NCBI RefSeq assembly: GCF_030272615.1
Contig: NC_081406.1
Location: 232,118,396 to 232,182,395, forward strand
Direction of reading: 5' to 3'
DNA length: 64,000 nucleotides
DNA from: Cryptomeria japonica
Taxonomy: Eukaryota > Streptophyta > Pinopsida > Cupressales > Cupressaceae
In this document: positions 42,661 through 53,639 of the stretch, piece after piece
Numbering within the stretch: position 1 is the first letter of the stretch
How the letters are laid out: each line of letters starts with the position of its first letter
Notes under the pieces: generated by a model
Databases searched by the model: none
What the model saw: only the letters and a program-made list of their open reading frames with translations
What the model was told of the DNA's origin: nothing
Made by a program: the position numbers and the translations under genes

Positions 42661-43449
42661 TCTACACCGACACCGACATCAATACTTCAAGGAAGCCGAC
42701 ATCAAGGAATATTTGTTTAGTAAATCATTTTGTAATTATTGTTTGAGGCCGACATTGAATATCTTTTGTAAATGCATTGTAAGCCGACATAAGGCATATA
42801 ATGTGTAATAGGTATACAAGTCAGTCTGCTAGGTCAATTTAATAGGATGATGATGTGATGAAATAGATGATAGACATATATAGGTATAGAAGAACTGTGA
42901 GATGCAAAATATATGTATGGATACCATTTTTGTATGCGAATATTATATCATGCAATGATCTATAGATAGCTTGGAAAGCATTCTTGGAGGAGAAGTAATA
43001 CCAATAATAGTTCAAGTTTGTTAACCGGTACAGAGCATAACTAGAACCAGAACTCTATCTGGCATAGCAAATGCATTATTGAGTTTATTTTTAGTAATTT
43101 ACTTTGGCAGAAATCTTGTATTCAGTGAGGCTCTTTAGTGATGAGCAGTATGCTCTAGGCAGCGTGCCTTCCTGCAAGTGCAGGCCCCTATTATATGTAA
43201 CATCTTTTCATATGGCCAGTGAACTGATATTGTGGGTCACAAATCCCATCGTGGTTTTTCCTCATTAAGGTTTTCCATGTATAAATTATGTGTGTTATGG
43301 TGTTCATTTATGTGGATGGTTTATTTGCTTCTTGTTATATGCTTATTTGTTTACCGGTACATACATGCATGGTTTAGAAAGTTAAAAACTGTTTGTTCTG
43401 GTAGAACATTGATTCATCCTCCCTCTCTCAGTGTTCTCAGATCCCAACA
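42661..43449 (+). repeat. Cop1 3' LTR, right part
   Basis: Resumes after the Gy2 target repeat with ACACCGACACCGACATC and ends CCCAACA at 43449, pairing with the TGTTGG start at 34606. Without Gy2 the LTR would be about 910 bp. The flank after it is CTCTT, with no left partner to compare. Confidence 0.75.
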
Positions 43450-43696
43450 CTCTTTTTCCCTAATTTAGGCCAAGATCAAGAGCTAGGCAGGGTGCAAGAT
43501 AAAAATAATGAGCTTTGGTTGCATAGGGGAGGCATAAATAGGTCCCGGTCAAGCACGAGGATGAGATCAATAAGGTGAGGGCCCAAATCAAAATAAGGGG
43601 TGCAATTTTAGGATGCTACAAATGTTTATTACATTTCAAAAACTTTCTTTAATTTTCTTTGCATTTACTTATTGACCTTATATATTGGCAATTAAT
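43450..43696. other. Unassigned spacer, no gene seen
   Basis: Purine-rich DNA between the Cop1 LTR and the next repeated fragment. Nothing recognised. Confidence 0.4.
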
Positions 43697-44340
43697 TCAT
43701 CAGTTGGTGCCATGAGTGCCTTATTTGGCATTATCCCAGCTCAAGTCCTCAAGCATCATTAGACATTCCTTGTTAGTTCTCATAGAGTGATCATTCTCAA
43801 TGTTCGGTTGTGGTTTAGAACTAGAATTAGGAGTAGCCTAAATGGAAGGATCAACCCTTCTTGGGCCATCTTTGAGAATATGAGAAGTTTCTAAGAGACT
43901 GCAAAGTCTTTGTAAGAACTAACATCTCAGTAGTGTGACATTTGTCAAATTTATTAGTAACCCCAAAGGGTTTCTCTTCAATCACATTGAGTAATTTGTT
44001 CTTTCCAGTAGGGTGGCCAAGGTTTGAGGGCATGGTCACTAAGGAGTGGGTTTCATTTATTTCAATGTCCAAGTCACCTGATGTTGAATTAATTCAGTCT
44101 ATGCCACCTTTCTCTATCCATCCTCCCAGCAAGATTCTATCATCTTCTCCATATCAAGCAAAAAATTTCTCTTGTATTTATTTCAAAGTAGCATGGTCAA
44201 TCAACCATTATGAGTTTTTCCTCTATATTCTGACCTTTGATGCCAATGATCTACAAAAGATCACACAAAAAAATTCATTTATGATGACATTAATTATTTG
44301 AATATTTTTGAATAACTATAACCTCTTATTGTTTGTTTAT
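43697..44340 (-). pseudogene. Unidentified coding fragment, copy L of a direct pair
   Basis: The minus strand encodes 73 residues from 44072 (MPSNLGHPTGKNKLLNVIEEKPFG..FDKCHTTEML) and, in another frame, a tail with NIENDHSM...LEDLSWD. The partner at 46706-47385 encodes the same order of motifs, so the coding strand and reading are supported by conservation between copies. Family unknown. It may be part of a mobile-element Gag or accessory protein. Confidence 0.45.
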
Positions 44341-44662
44341 AGAAACATTTTTTTATGACAATAGAAACATGAATATGGACTAATGAAACTCCATGTTTGG
44401 TTGGTTTTAGAAGATGTTATATATACAAAAAAACCCTAGTTTTGGATTAAGGAAAAAATAGGTTTTGAAGGGGCTCCGAAACCCTTTACAAAATGATTCT
44501 AAGAGGATTAGAATCAGTAAGCAACATCCAAGACAAAATGGGTTGCAAGGATAGGCGTAAAAAGCAATAGCCAAAGAGACAACAAAACCCAGCTAGGCAC
44601 AAAAAGACAACAAAAAGACCAAACCTAGACACAGAAAGACCCAGCAAGAGAAAACAACCCAA
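44341..44662. other. Spacer downstream of ORF-C, no gene seen
   Basis: Contains a run of ACAAAAAGACC/ACACAGAAAGACCCAGC near-repeats at about 44600-44650. No ORF. Confidence 0.4.
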
Positions 44663-46334
44663 TTACGTTAGGCTTCTGAGGGTCTCAACGACCTCAGCCT
44701 TAAGGACATTCATGGTATCAACAACAACCTGCATAGCTTTATGATCCAAATTCTGAAAGGCCACCTTTTTCTTCATATTCCCTCGGGTCCTTTTGTAGGG
44801 TCCTTCACCACTTTGAGCCGCCTCAACTTCATCAACAATAACAACAACAACCTTATCCGATTGGTCCATACTTTTCACCATGGTATTGATAACCATTGTA
44901 AACTATTTAAATTTTTTATGACTGCTAACCATAATGGTCTTGAGGGTGTCCTGGATCTTTTTGTGGCCATCCTCAACCCGGGTGATGCATTCCTCTAGTT
45001 TTTTCTTCAAGTGGTCAACCCCTTCCCCTGTTTTCTTGATACATTCCATGGCCGAATTCTTCTCAGCATTAGTCCAATTCCCTTCATTATGCGAACCAAG
45101 AGAAGAACCAACAGGGAGAGAATCCATTTTGCTTCCCATAGCTCTTTGGTTGATCCAGATCTCTTTAAGTTCATGAAATAGCCACTTGAACAAACTGAAG
45201 GTGTCAATTGCATGATCACGAGCCATCCCCAACACATTTTCATAATCTTCCCTCTTATCATTCAACTCATCACTTTTAGGATGAAGGTTTGCAATACCAG
45301 CCACACCCACATTACCAGTCTCCTTATAGGAAAGAGGAGAGGTCGAGACATTAGGGTTATCAAGGTTCTTAACATCATCTGCCTTCTCAGTAGAAGAGGG
45401 GGATCCAATCTCAGTCAAAGTAGAGGAGGAGGACATAACAATGTTCTTATGACCTGTGGAACCCTTCCTCATCTTGGATTTAGAGCTCGAAGGAATTTCC
45501 ATTTTAGCTTTTTACAGGGGAGGGGGGGTCTTATCAGACCCAGACCCAGAGACATCATTTTCAGACTCTCCCGCACTAGTCTCATCATTATCGAAAGAAA
45601 TATGGATAAAATCCTTAGGGTAAGGAAGAGCACAAAAAATGGGCATCAATAAAAACGAGCAAGCCTTCATGCACAATGGGAAACTTAGCAGGGTTCTTAC
45701 GGTGGTCATTGAAATTAGCCCTAAGAGCAGACATGAGGTAGAAAGGGAAAGACATTTTCACTCCATGGCGGAAATGATTCAGAATAAAAAAGTGGTGGCC
45801 ATACACCCTAGTATACCGACCATCCAAAGTAAGGTAATTCATAATTACCTTGAGAAGCTTCTGCCAGAAAGACTTGATGACCGCAATATCATAGTAGTTG
45901 GTCGTCTTCTTAACAATTTTAGCCCGCTCCTCCTCCTCCTTAGGGAAATTATGCACTACTTGTTCCGTGTACACCCTATCTCTGTAATACTTCATGTCAT
46001 CCATAGATAACCTAGTGACCTATGCAATTAGGGCTTCATCTACCAGGACCCTCTGACCATGAAGAACAATCGTTCCATCCTTCCAGTTTTTAGCAAAATA
46101 TCTAGTAACATCTTGATTTTGCCCTTGAAGCCTCTCAATGTAATTAGTGAACCCACCTTTCTTCAGAATGCACCATAGCTTCTTTTTATTCTTAAGCTGC
46201 ACACATCTAGGCGACTCAATTCTCTTTCTCACACCACCCATTTTATCATGCTCCCTGTAATTCTCTCTGCGACGAATTTCCAAAGTTAAGGCAAACCTCC
46301 AGAAAATGTATGAAATCGCCCACAAAGCATGCAA
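44663..46334 (-). pseudogene. ORF-C: retroelement-associated protein of unknown function, broken
   Basis: Minus-strand pieces read in order: 46334-46020 (basic start, then QDVTRYFAKNWKDGTIVLHGQRVLVDEALIA), stop TAG at 46020-46022 where a Gln fits, 46004-45615 (NYYDIAVIKSFWQKLLKVIMNYLTL, HFFILNHFRHG, MSFPFYLMSAL), a frame change near 45615-45650, an acidic Ser-rich stretch ending at a TAA (45512), 45502-44903 (Ser/Lys-rich linker, then long charged helices), a stop at 44903, and 44896-44663. Total about 550 residues. The layout (globular N-part with a hydrophobic FILNHFRHG core, low-complexity hinge, coiled-coil C-part) parallels ORF-A and ORF-B. I do not recognise the family. Confidence 0.55.
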
Positions 46335-46705
46335 AATAAATTCACATCAATTCTTATGTCCTCTCTAGCCACCTGTCTTAGAATGGAAGGTATTAGCAGT
46401 TCTAAAAACACTCAAAGTCATAATAGCACTAGTAACAGAAAAACCCTAGTTTCTCGTGTAATTAGTACATTCTTTTGCTTCTGTGCTAATGGTGACTTAT
46501 AATGGTAAATTTAGCTTGCTAGTATCCTCATGTGATATACATTATGGTGTATTGTCAATATGCATTGCTATTGCTATTGTTATTTATTGTTTAATTATTA
46601 TCTTTGATCTTGCAATTATTTTAAATTTTAATTTCCAAATTAAAACAAGGAAATAGTTAATAAAAACAAACAATGCTAAATTTAACATTATTATTTTCTC
46701 ATATG
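46335..46705. other. Upstream region of ORF-C, no gene seen
   Basis: AT-rich and no primer-site match, so an LTR-element border for ORF-C is not shown. Confidence 0.4.
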
Positions 46706-47385
46706 CACTATTGGTGCTACTATGCAGATGCCAACCCAAATCCTCTAGCTTCCCCATAGAGTTATTCTCCATATCCAATTGTGGTTTAAAACTAGAATTA
46801 AGAGTAGCCTAAGAGAAAGGATCAACCCTTTCTACCCCACCATTAAGAAATTGAGAAATTTCTTAGAGATTAAAAAATCTTTGTAAGCAATACCATCTTG
46901 GTAAAATGACATTTAGAGACAATGATTCCACAGTCCATGATAATATGATATAATTGCATAGAATGACATTTGTCAATTTTCTCTATAATATTAAACGGTT
47001 TCTTTTCAATCACATTGAGTATTTTCTTCCTTTCAGCAGGTTGGCCAGGGTTTGAAGGTAAGGTCACTAAGACTAAGGTGCCTTTATTTCAATGACCATG
47101 TCACCCGGTGTTCCATTTATTTGAAGTCTTTGACATGTTTCGCTATCCATCCTTGCGGCAAGCTTCTATTATCTTCTTCAAATTAGAAAGATTATTCTCT
47201 TGTAGTTATTTCTTAGCAGCCTAAACACTCAACCATTTTGATATTTTCTCCTTTATTTTCTCTTTTTATGCCAATGGTCTACAAAAGATCATCCAAATTT
47301 TTTCATATATGATGACATTCAACTTGGTCAGTGGTGTTTGATAATATAACAATTCCTATGTTTAGCTATTTATTGTTGAACTTTT
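46706..47385 (-). pseudogene. Unidentified coding fragment, copy R of a direct pair
   Basis: Minus strand: MTLPSNPGQPAERKKILNVI, EKIDKCHS, then LTKIF..SLRNFS and, in another frame, DMENNSMGKLEDLGWHLHSS. Matches copy L (43697-44340) motif for motif with stops and frame changes in different places, so both descend from a coding ancestor. An insertion in copy R splits the FDKCH-TKM region. Confidence 0.45.
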
Positions 47386-47519
47386 ACAATGTATCATATT
47401 GTATTGTGATTTTCTAATCAATATATCATTGCCATTTAATATTTTCCTTAGGTGTGATATGGTTGTTGATAACTATTGATTTCCTATGCAAGTAGTTGAA
47501 GAACAACCCTCTTTGGAGT

Positions 47520-47965
47520 TTATATTCTAGTTATGTCCTTCAACATGTCGAGATGCTCTTTTGGTGTTTTTTATACTCTACCATACAAGAGGAACGAATA
47601 TTGGCTACCTAGGAATTTTGTTCTAGTACAATATATACTGGATAGGTGGAATCATATTTTTTGGAGGACCACTTGTTTCCCTTCTATTGGAAATATCATC
47701 AGGATTTTTCATTTTAGGATTAATGTCATTGGATTCTCATTCTTCCTTCACTCTACAATCTTCTTTCTCATTTGCTTAAATTCTTGTAGAAATTGGCCTT
47801 TACAAATAGTGATCAATAGAAATAAGGATCAAAATTGACACCAAAATTTTAAAACACTTGTTGGAATATGAAGGAATACCATTCAGGTGTAGGGGATGTT
47901 ATGATAAAGGAAATAAGGCAAATCACTGTGTAAAATTATCTCTTTCAAAAAATCAAGAAAATTCC
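47520..47965 (+). pseudogene. Zinc-knuckle fragment, probably LINE ORF1 / DUF4283-like
   Basis: Near 47846-47940 one frame reads KILKHLLEYEGIPFRCRGCYDKGNKANHC, resembling the Y-E-x-L-P-x-x-C-x-x-C...H...C end of plant LINE ORF1 proteins (DUF4283 plus CCHC). The preceding ORF (47533-47838) has PRNFVLVQYILDRWNHIFW...SIGNIIRIF, compatible with the same protein's N-part. Several stops. No LINE endonuclease or RT nearby. Confidence 0.35.
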
Positions 47966-48600
47966 CCAAAACATGCTACATGGTGAAAGAACCACCTCTA
48001 AACCATCAACATATTCATCCCTAATAAGAGGAATGAGGTTGCTGATAACATTGGGGATAGTGCTTCTTAGTTGTCTAAAAGGCCAAAATCACTCATCTGT
48101 CCTCAAAGAGTCTCAGTTGAGTCTTTCTTCCTGAAACTGAAAAGTATTGCTCAAACCATGAAATCTTCTTCTAATGGTTACTTGCATAATTCTATATTAA
48201 ACCCATGAATTCATAAATCCCCTTAGTGATAAATGATTCTTAAAATTCAACAAATACTTTTTAGATTACCCATTTGTTGTTGCAAAGTTGGTTATTCATC
48301 TTGAGGAAAATCCTCTTGAAACTATAAATGTTTTGACTAAGGTGGAAAGTAAAAAGAAGCAACCTTCCTCAACTATCAACAACATGAGGTTTCTTTGTTC
48401 TCTTATAAAAGAGGGTTATAATATTTATGAATATTTTCATTAGCTATTTAGCTGTTATGTAACTTTCATTTTTTATTTATTTATTGGGAGTCATGAATGT
48501 GACTATACTCCTTGCTCCTTGGTTCACAGGTCCAAACAATCATATTTTCCTTCTTAAGATGTTGAATTTTATGTTACATCATATTGATTTAATGGGAGAG
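47966..48600. other. AT-rich stretch, no gene seen
   Basis: Decayed, possibly the continuation of the zinc-knuckle element. No recognisable motif. Confidence 0.4.
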
Positions 48601-48611
48601 GTGATAAAAAA

Positions 48612-48855
48612 TTGCTCAATGACTATAATAGCTATAATAGCTCTACTATTATAGAGATTCAACATGATGATAACACTTGGGAAAAGCATCATGAGTGCAA
48701 TATTGTTGGGCTTGATAAACATATTTTGCATGGTGATACATTTTTCATTTTTGGTGCAAAATTATTTCTTAATGATTTGATTTGTGACACACCTCTTGAT
48801 TCATGTGATGAGAATGACAAGACATGGAATCCAAGTGATTGTTTAGGTTCCCAAC
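48612..48855 (+). pseudogene. ORF remnant of unknown family, interrupted by MITE copy 2
   Basis: About 80 codons (STIIEIQHDDNTWEKHHECN, HILHGDTFFIFGAKLFLND) run into the MITE at 48856. Downstream of the MITE (49219-49750) the sequence is decayed, with an isolated open stretch and no recognised motif. Family unknown. Confidence 0.3.
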
Positions 48856-49210
48856 CACAGGGGCTTCACTTAGTGAACCTGGGTTATAGCATGTTCATTC
48901 ATGGCATACTAAAGAATCCCCTATTTTCAAAAACTATTGCCCTAAACTCCTTTTTTTGTCACCCCTCCCAATACACAACCCAAATTAAAAGCTCCCCCCC
49001 CCCCCCATTTTCACCAAATATCGTATGTTTTCATAGCTAGAATTAAAAACTCCCCAATTTTCACCAAATATTGTATTTCTTCATAGCTAGAATTAAAAAT
49101 TCCCCTATTTTCACCGGTAGGCAATATATTGCACCCCCATATTTGGGATATTAAACCCCCCAATATGAATGCACGTGATATAATATTGCCTAGCCAATGA
49201 AGCCCCCGTG
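48856..49210 (-). mobile_element. hAT-type MITE, copy 2 (355 bp), inverted relative to copy 1
   Basis: Ends CACAGGGGCTTCA and (read inward from the right) CACGGGGGCTTCATTGG, with the GCATTCAT/ATGAATGC blocks 40-48 bases in. 8-bp duplication TTCCCAAC (48848-48855) versus TTCCCAAT (49211-49218). Internally it holds three TAGAATTAAAAACTCCCC / TTTTCACCAAATAT repeats and a run of 13 C near 48993. Its right half matches the left half of copy 1. Confidence 0.88.
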
Positions 49211-49218
49211 TTCCCAAT

Positions 49219-51722
49219 GGATCAAGTAGATGGATTTCACATTGATGGCACTATGAGGAATGCTTATCATTTTTCTTTTAGCTCACATGGTAATTATTTG
49301 ACCATGTTTTTTATTATACATAAGAATGGAAAAGATTTAAGGTATTGCATGGACCACTCTAGTATGAGGTGATCCCTTCTATAGAAGAAGAATCTAAATC
49401 TTTTAAGTCTCTTAGTTTGTTTCTACAACATGGATATTATGTTGGGTTACAAGGAAAGAGAATAAAGGCTTGGCACATTGGCTCTCCAATTGTAATCAGA
49501 GTGACGTGGCATAAGCCATTAGGTATTGGGAATGACTAACTCCTAATTTGGTTTTAGTATCCAAGGATTTACATGATTAGTGGATTGCTTCATAATGCAA
49601 TAGAGATTGACAGAATTGCAAGGCTCAATTGTATTAGGTTGATGCAACAAAGATATGGCAAAGAATTATATAGGTTCATTTGGGATCCTAATATTAGCAT
49701 ATAGATTTCAATTGCTTGGGGACAAGTAATCTTTGGGAAGGGAGGATCATAATGTTCCCTTCTACTGAGTAGCCAAAAGTGTTCATTTTAGCCTATTGAG
49801 TTCTTGTAGGCTGATTTAGGGATTTATTAAAGAATAATTAATTGAATTTTAAATAGTCCTAAGCTTCTTGAGATTATTTATATTTAAGTATTAATCAATA
49901 CAAGCTAAACCTTGGTTATTTCAATAAAGTGTTTTTCAGCAATAGGCTATCCCCTCTAGGTGCACCCCACATTGGAAAAATGTCTCACCTGTTAAAATGT
50001 TGTTGTTTTCTAGTTGTTGTCATAAATTTAGTGGCAACATAAAATAAGTTTTAGGTGGTAGAAAACATTCCTGACTTCATACCTTAAAACAAATCTTTAC
50101 TCACAAGCAATATTTTGGTTTAAATCTAAGATTATTAACAATCAGAACAACAATTGGGCATTAAGGTTTATCTAGAGAAAACTTCCATCTCAAAGAATTC
50201 TAAAATCCCAACTATTTTTTGAAAATTGTGCCTAATAGTCACCCACTACATACATCAGGGCAAAACTACCATGACACATTAGAAAATGTCACTCAAACTA
50301 CCAAAAATTCCATCTTGATACTTCTAGAAGTTTAGACATTAATAGAGTTGCTATTTGTTTTTATTCTATTTCTCAAGAACTCACTTCCACTATGTTTGAC
50401 ACTAAAACATTCACCACACTTCAGAACCATGATCTACATCCTTTATAGACTCTACAAATTTTCATACTTCGATATTTCCTAAAATATTTGTAATGTGGGT
50501 GTTTGATATTGGTTGAAGTCATGGACACAATGATATTAGGAGGAAAAGAAATGGTACCTATGACAATAAATACAAAATGTTGAAAAATATTAAAAAACAC
50601 ACTTGAATATTAGGGGAAATCAAATGTAAACCAAAATAATCATCATTTTGTAGCTGAAAAAAGAACACACAATGTACCAAAAAAATGGATATATAGTAAA
50701 ATGATAAAAAAAAGGGAAGATTTTTACATCCATCAACATGGCAAATATAGTTTATAAGGTAGAAATACTTGCTTATTTGTTTCTAGGTATTGGAAATTGA
50801 AAAATGACCTTCATAATCTCTTAATCAATGAATTCGACTTTCTCAAATAGCTATGATCATAATATAAAAAACATACAAATGAGTTCCACATCCATTTTAA
50901 TAGAAACAACTTGATCGCTAAGAAAAGTAACAAAAATCCAGCCAAAGCAATAAGGTGTGTAATATTGAAATTTTGCTAAATCATTCAATAATAGTTGGTC
51001 CTCATTTTAGGCATGCAACTCCACATGTGAAAGACAAGTAGAGAGTTTAGGGATACATGGCAATATAAGTTTTTCTCATGTTTTTAAAGTTGGCATGTAA
51101 ATATTAATGGTTCCCTCCACACTCTTTGGTTCTATCAATACCAAGTTAGATATTTCTATTGTGTGATAGTCTTAAAAAAGAAAACCATATACATAAAAAA
51201 AGGCCAAACGTATTGGAATCATTCTTGTATTTAATGAAACGTATAAAAGTGATTAGAGAGAAGTATATTGTAAGAAGTTATTTGTATAGTCTTCAACTGT
51301 TATGAAAGATTGTGATAACATTGTCACTTATATATGTATAATGTCACCATTGAATGTTTTGAAAAATAATCACTCTTAAAAGTCAAATTTATTAGAATTA
51401 TTAATAACATGATAAATTAGGTATAAAGAGAATTATTTTGAAATATTATAAATTTTTTAAGAATGTTCAATATTTAAATATAGATTAATCATATTCAAAT
51501 CTTTATTTATTGATTAATAATTGATTTAATGCAAAACATGCTAAATAGATAAATTAATAACATGATGAATACAATATGTATTAATAGCACGAACTTAAAA
51601 AAAATTGGTATATATTTGAAATATACATTTATTTGTGTAAACATTAATTACATTTATTATGATTTTTATTCTTAAAATAAAATTTACTTGGAGAAAAAAA
51701 GAGTTAAAAAATCAATCAATAA
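49219..51722. other. AT-rich stretch, no gene seen
   Basis: 49219-49750 may be decayed coding sequence. The rest to 51722 is A/T-rich with no ORF, repeat border or RNA gene that I can support. Confidence 0.5.
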
Positions 51723-52045
51723 TGTTAATGCATGATAGCCTCGGTAAGATAAATGATTGAATGAGAGATAAATGAAGTCTCTCATTCAAACATTTATTAT
51801 CGTGAGGGGGCACGATCAAGTGATGTCTTGATCGGCCATGTCCAAAAGACATGGTCGGTCAAGGCATCACTTGACCGTACCCAACCCACTACATATACCA
51901 AATGAAATTTGTGAGAATGGACATTGAAATACAATGCTTCTCCTCTCCTGCAACATAAAAGAAGGCAATCAGATTTATACAACAATTCAGTGATAGATAA
52001 TACATAGAACAAGATAAATTTTAATTCTGATCCACAAAATTAACA
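51723..52045 (+). repeat. TRIM-A 5' LTR
   Basis: TGTTAATG to AATTAACA. Holds a near-palindrome of 35-bp arms (51808-51842 / 51848-51882) with a 5-base loop. Confidence 0.92.
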
Positions 52046-52057
52046 TGGTATCAGAGC
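52046..52057 (+). other. TRIM-A primer binding site (initiator Met tRNA)
   Basis: TGGTATCAGAGC immediately after the 5' LTR. Confidence 0.9.
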
Positions 52058-52453
52058 TAGGTTTCCTTCTATAAAGCCTAATTGCCTGAAGGAAGATCCG
52101 ATTAAGATCATATTGATATCTCCTTGAAAGTCTCGAATATGGCCACATTGCAAGAACTTGTCCTCTCAAACTTAAACTACAAGTGTCCCTTGTTGAAGTC
52201 AGAAATTCAGACTTATGTTCAGAAAAATATGTTCTCTAGAAGAAACTCAAGATACCTTGTGATTGAGAGGGAGCTTACTAATCAAGATTGAGCACTTCTG
52301 AGGTAAAAATTGTAAATATTGATTATTATTATTAATACTAATAATTATTTTATGGGCCCCGTGTAAATCATAAGGAAGTGACGACTTCCAAATGATTTCC
52401 ACTTGTATTTTTTAGGTTATTAGAAGGTGGCGATCTTACAATAACTCAAGATT

Positions 52454-52896
52454 GTGGATAGAATCACCGACTGAGGCAATCCACGTAAAACCTTGTGGAT
52501 AGAATTGCCGACAGAGGCAATCCACACAAGAGCTCATGGATAGAATCGTCGACTGAGGCAATCCATATAAGAGCTTGTGGATAGAATCGCCGACTGAGAC
52601 AATCCACGTAAGAGCTTGTGGATAGAATCGCCGATTGAGGCAATCCACACAAGAGCTCATGGATAGAATCACCGACTGAGGCAATCCACGTAAGAGCTCA
52701 TGGATAGAATCACCAACTGAGGCAATCCACGTGAGAGCTCATGGATAGAATCGCCGACCGAGGCAATCCACACAAGAGCTTGTGGATAGAATCGCTGACC
52801 GAGGCAATCCACACAAGAGCTTATGGATAGAATCGTCGACAGAGGCAATCCACTCAAGAGTTTATGAATAGAATCACCGACAAAGGCAATTCACAT
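52454..52896 (+). repeat. Tandem array in TRIM-A, 41-bp unit, 11 copies
   Basis: Units start at 52454 and every 41 bases to 52864. Consensus GTGGATAGAATCGCCGACTG then AGGCAATCCACRYAAGAGCTY. GTGGAT and ATCCAC in each unit can pair, making a row of small hairpins. The minus-strand frames through it are open but are a by-product of the repeat. No unique spacers, so not CRISPR. Confidence 0.92.
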
Positions 52897-52987
52897 CTTG
52901 AAACTATGGTCCCAAGATAAGCATCATACGATTTATGAATATTGCTCCCAATACCTTTTACATTTATCTTACCTAGCTAAGAGGGAG

Positions 52988-53309
52988 TGTTAATGCATGA
53001 TAGCCTCGGTAAGATAAATGATTGAATGAGAGATAAATGAAGTCTCTCATTCAAACATTTATTATCGTGAGGGGGCACGATCAAGTGATGTCTTGATCGG
53101 CCATGTCCAAAGACATGGCCGGTCAAGGCATCACTTAACCGTACCCAGCCCACTACATATACCAAATGAAATGTGTGAGAATGGACATTGAAATAAAATG
53201 CTTCTCCTCTCCTGCAACATAAAAGCAGACAATTAGATTTATACAACAATTCAGTGATAGATAATACATAGAACAAGATAAATTTTAATTCTGATCCACA
53301 AAATTAACA
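52988..53309 (+). repeat. TRIM-A 3' LTR
   Basis: Matches 51723-52045 with only a handful of differences, including one A fewer in the palindrome loop. Confidence 0.92.
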
Positions 53310-53639
53310 AATAAGCTCTACTTGCTTTTCTAATAATGAATGTGACAACAACCTCTTCATCTCAAATAGTTGTACACCTACTCGTGCTTATAATATCTAG
53401 TCTTGCCACTATATATTGTAAATAAACTAGCATACCTATATTTTATAAATAAAATTTATTTAGACAAGAGATATCAAATTTAAAAAATCTTTACCTTTAT
53501 CATAGATTAATAAATTTCATATAATTAATATTTAAATTACAATTTAGTTTTTAGAATATGAAATAATTTGTATATGTAAAAACATAATTTTTTAAATTAG
53601 AAGTTTCTTTTAAATCTCGATCTAAAAACATAATTTTTT

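Larger units (their letters stand above)
29871..43449 (+). mobile_element. Cop1: Ty1/copia-type element (gag + ORF-B + 3' LTR), split by Gy2
   Basis: Gag coiled coil and four zinc knuckles (29.87-30.79 kb), a long accessory ORF just before the 3' end (31.27-34.42 kb), polypurine tract (34594-34604), and a 3' LTR starting TGTTGG at 34606. The LTR is interrupted at 34733 by Gy2, resumes at 42661 (the first five bases are the duplicated target), and ends in CCAACA at 43449. An extra ORF between pol and the 3' LTR is known in the SIRE/Maximus copia lineage; here pol itself is absent. The 5' LTR and start of gag are missing. The copia assignment rests on the gag and PPT style, not on reverse transcriptase. 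Confidence 0.65.
51723..53309 (+). mobile_element. TRIM-A: intact non-autonomous LTR element, 1,587 bp
   Basis: LTRs of 323 bp (51723-52045) and 322 bp (52988-53309) begin TGTTAATGC and end ATTAACA, and are nearly identical. Met-tRNA primer site follows the 5' LTR directly, a purine tract (AAGAGGGAG) precedes the 3' LTR, and a perfect 5-bp duplication AATAA flanks it (51718-51722, 53310-53314). The 940-bp interior has no gag or pol, only a tandem array. It must have been moved by another element's enzymes, and the near-identical LTRs imply fairly recent insertion. Confidence 0.92.

Noticed and set aside
52436-52857. Minus-strand repeat-protein ORFs (VDCLSRRFYPQA-like units)
   Set aside because: The open frames follow from the tandem DNA repeat, lie inside a non-coding TRIM, and have no start or promoter context.
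52454-52896. CRISPR array
   Set aside because: Units are contiguous 41-bp repeats without unique spacers, in a plant LTR element, and there are no cas genes.
16865-52896. Common origin of the two 41-bp tandem arrays
   Set aside because: Unit sequences at 16865 and 52454 are unrelated; the shared period appears to be coincidence.
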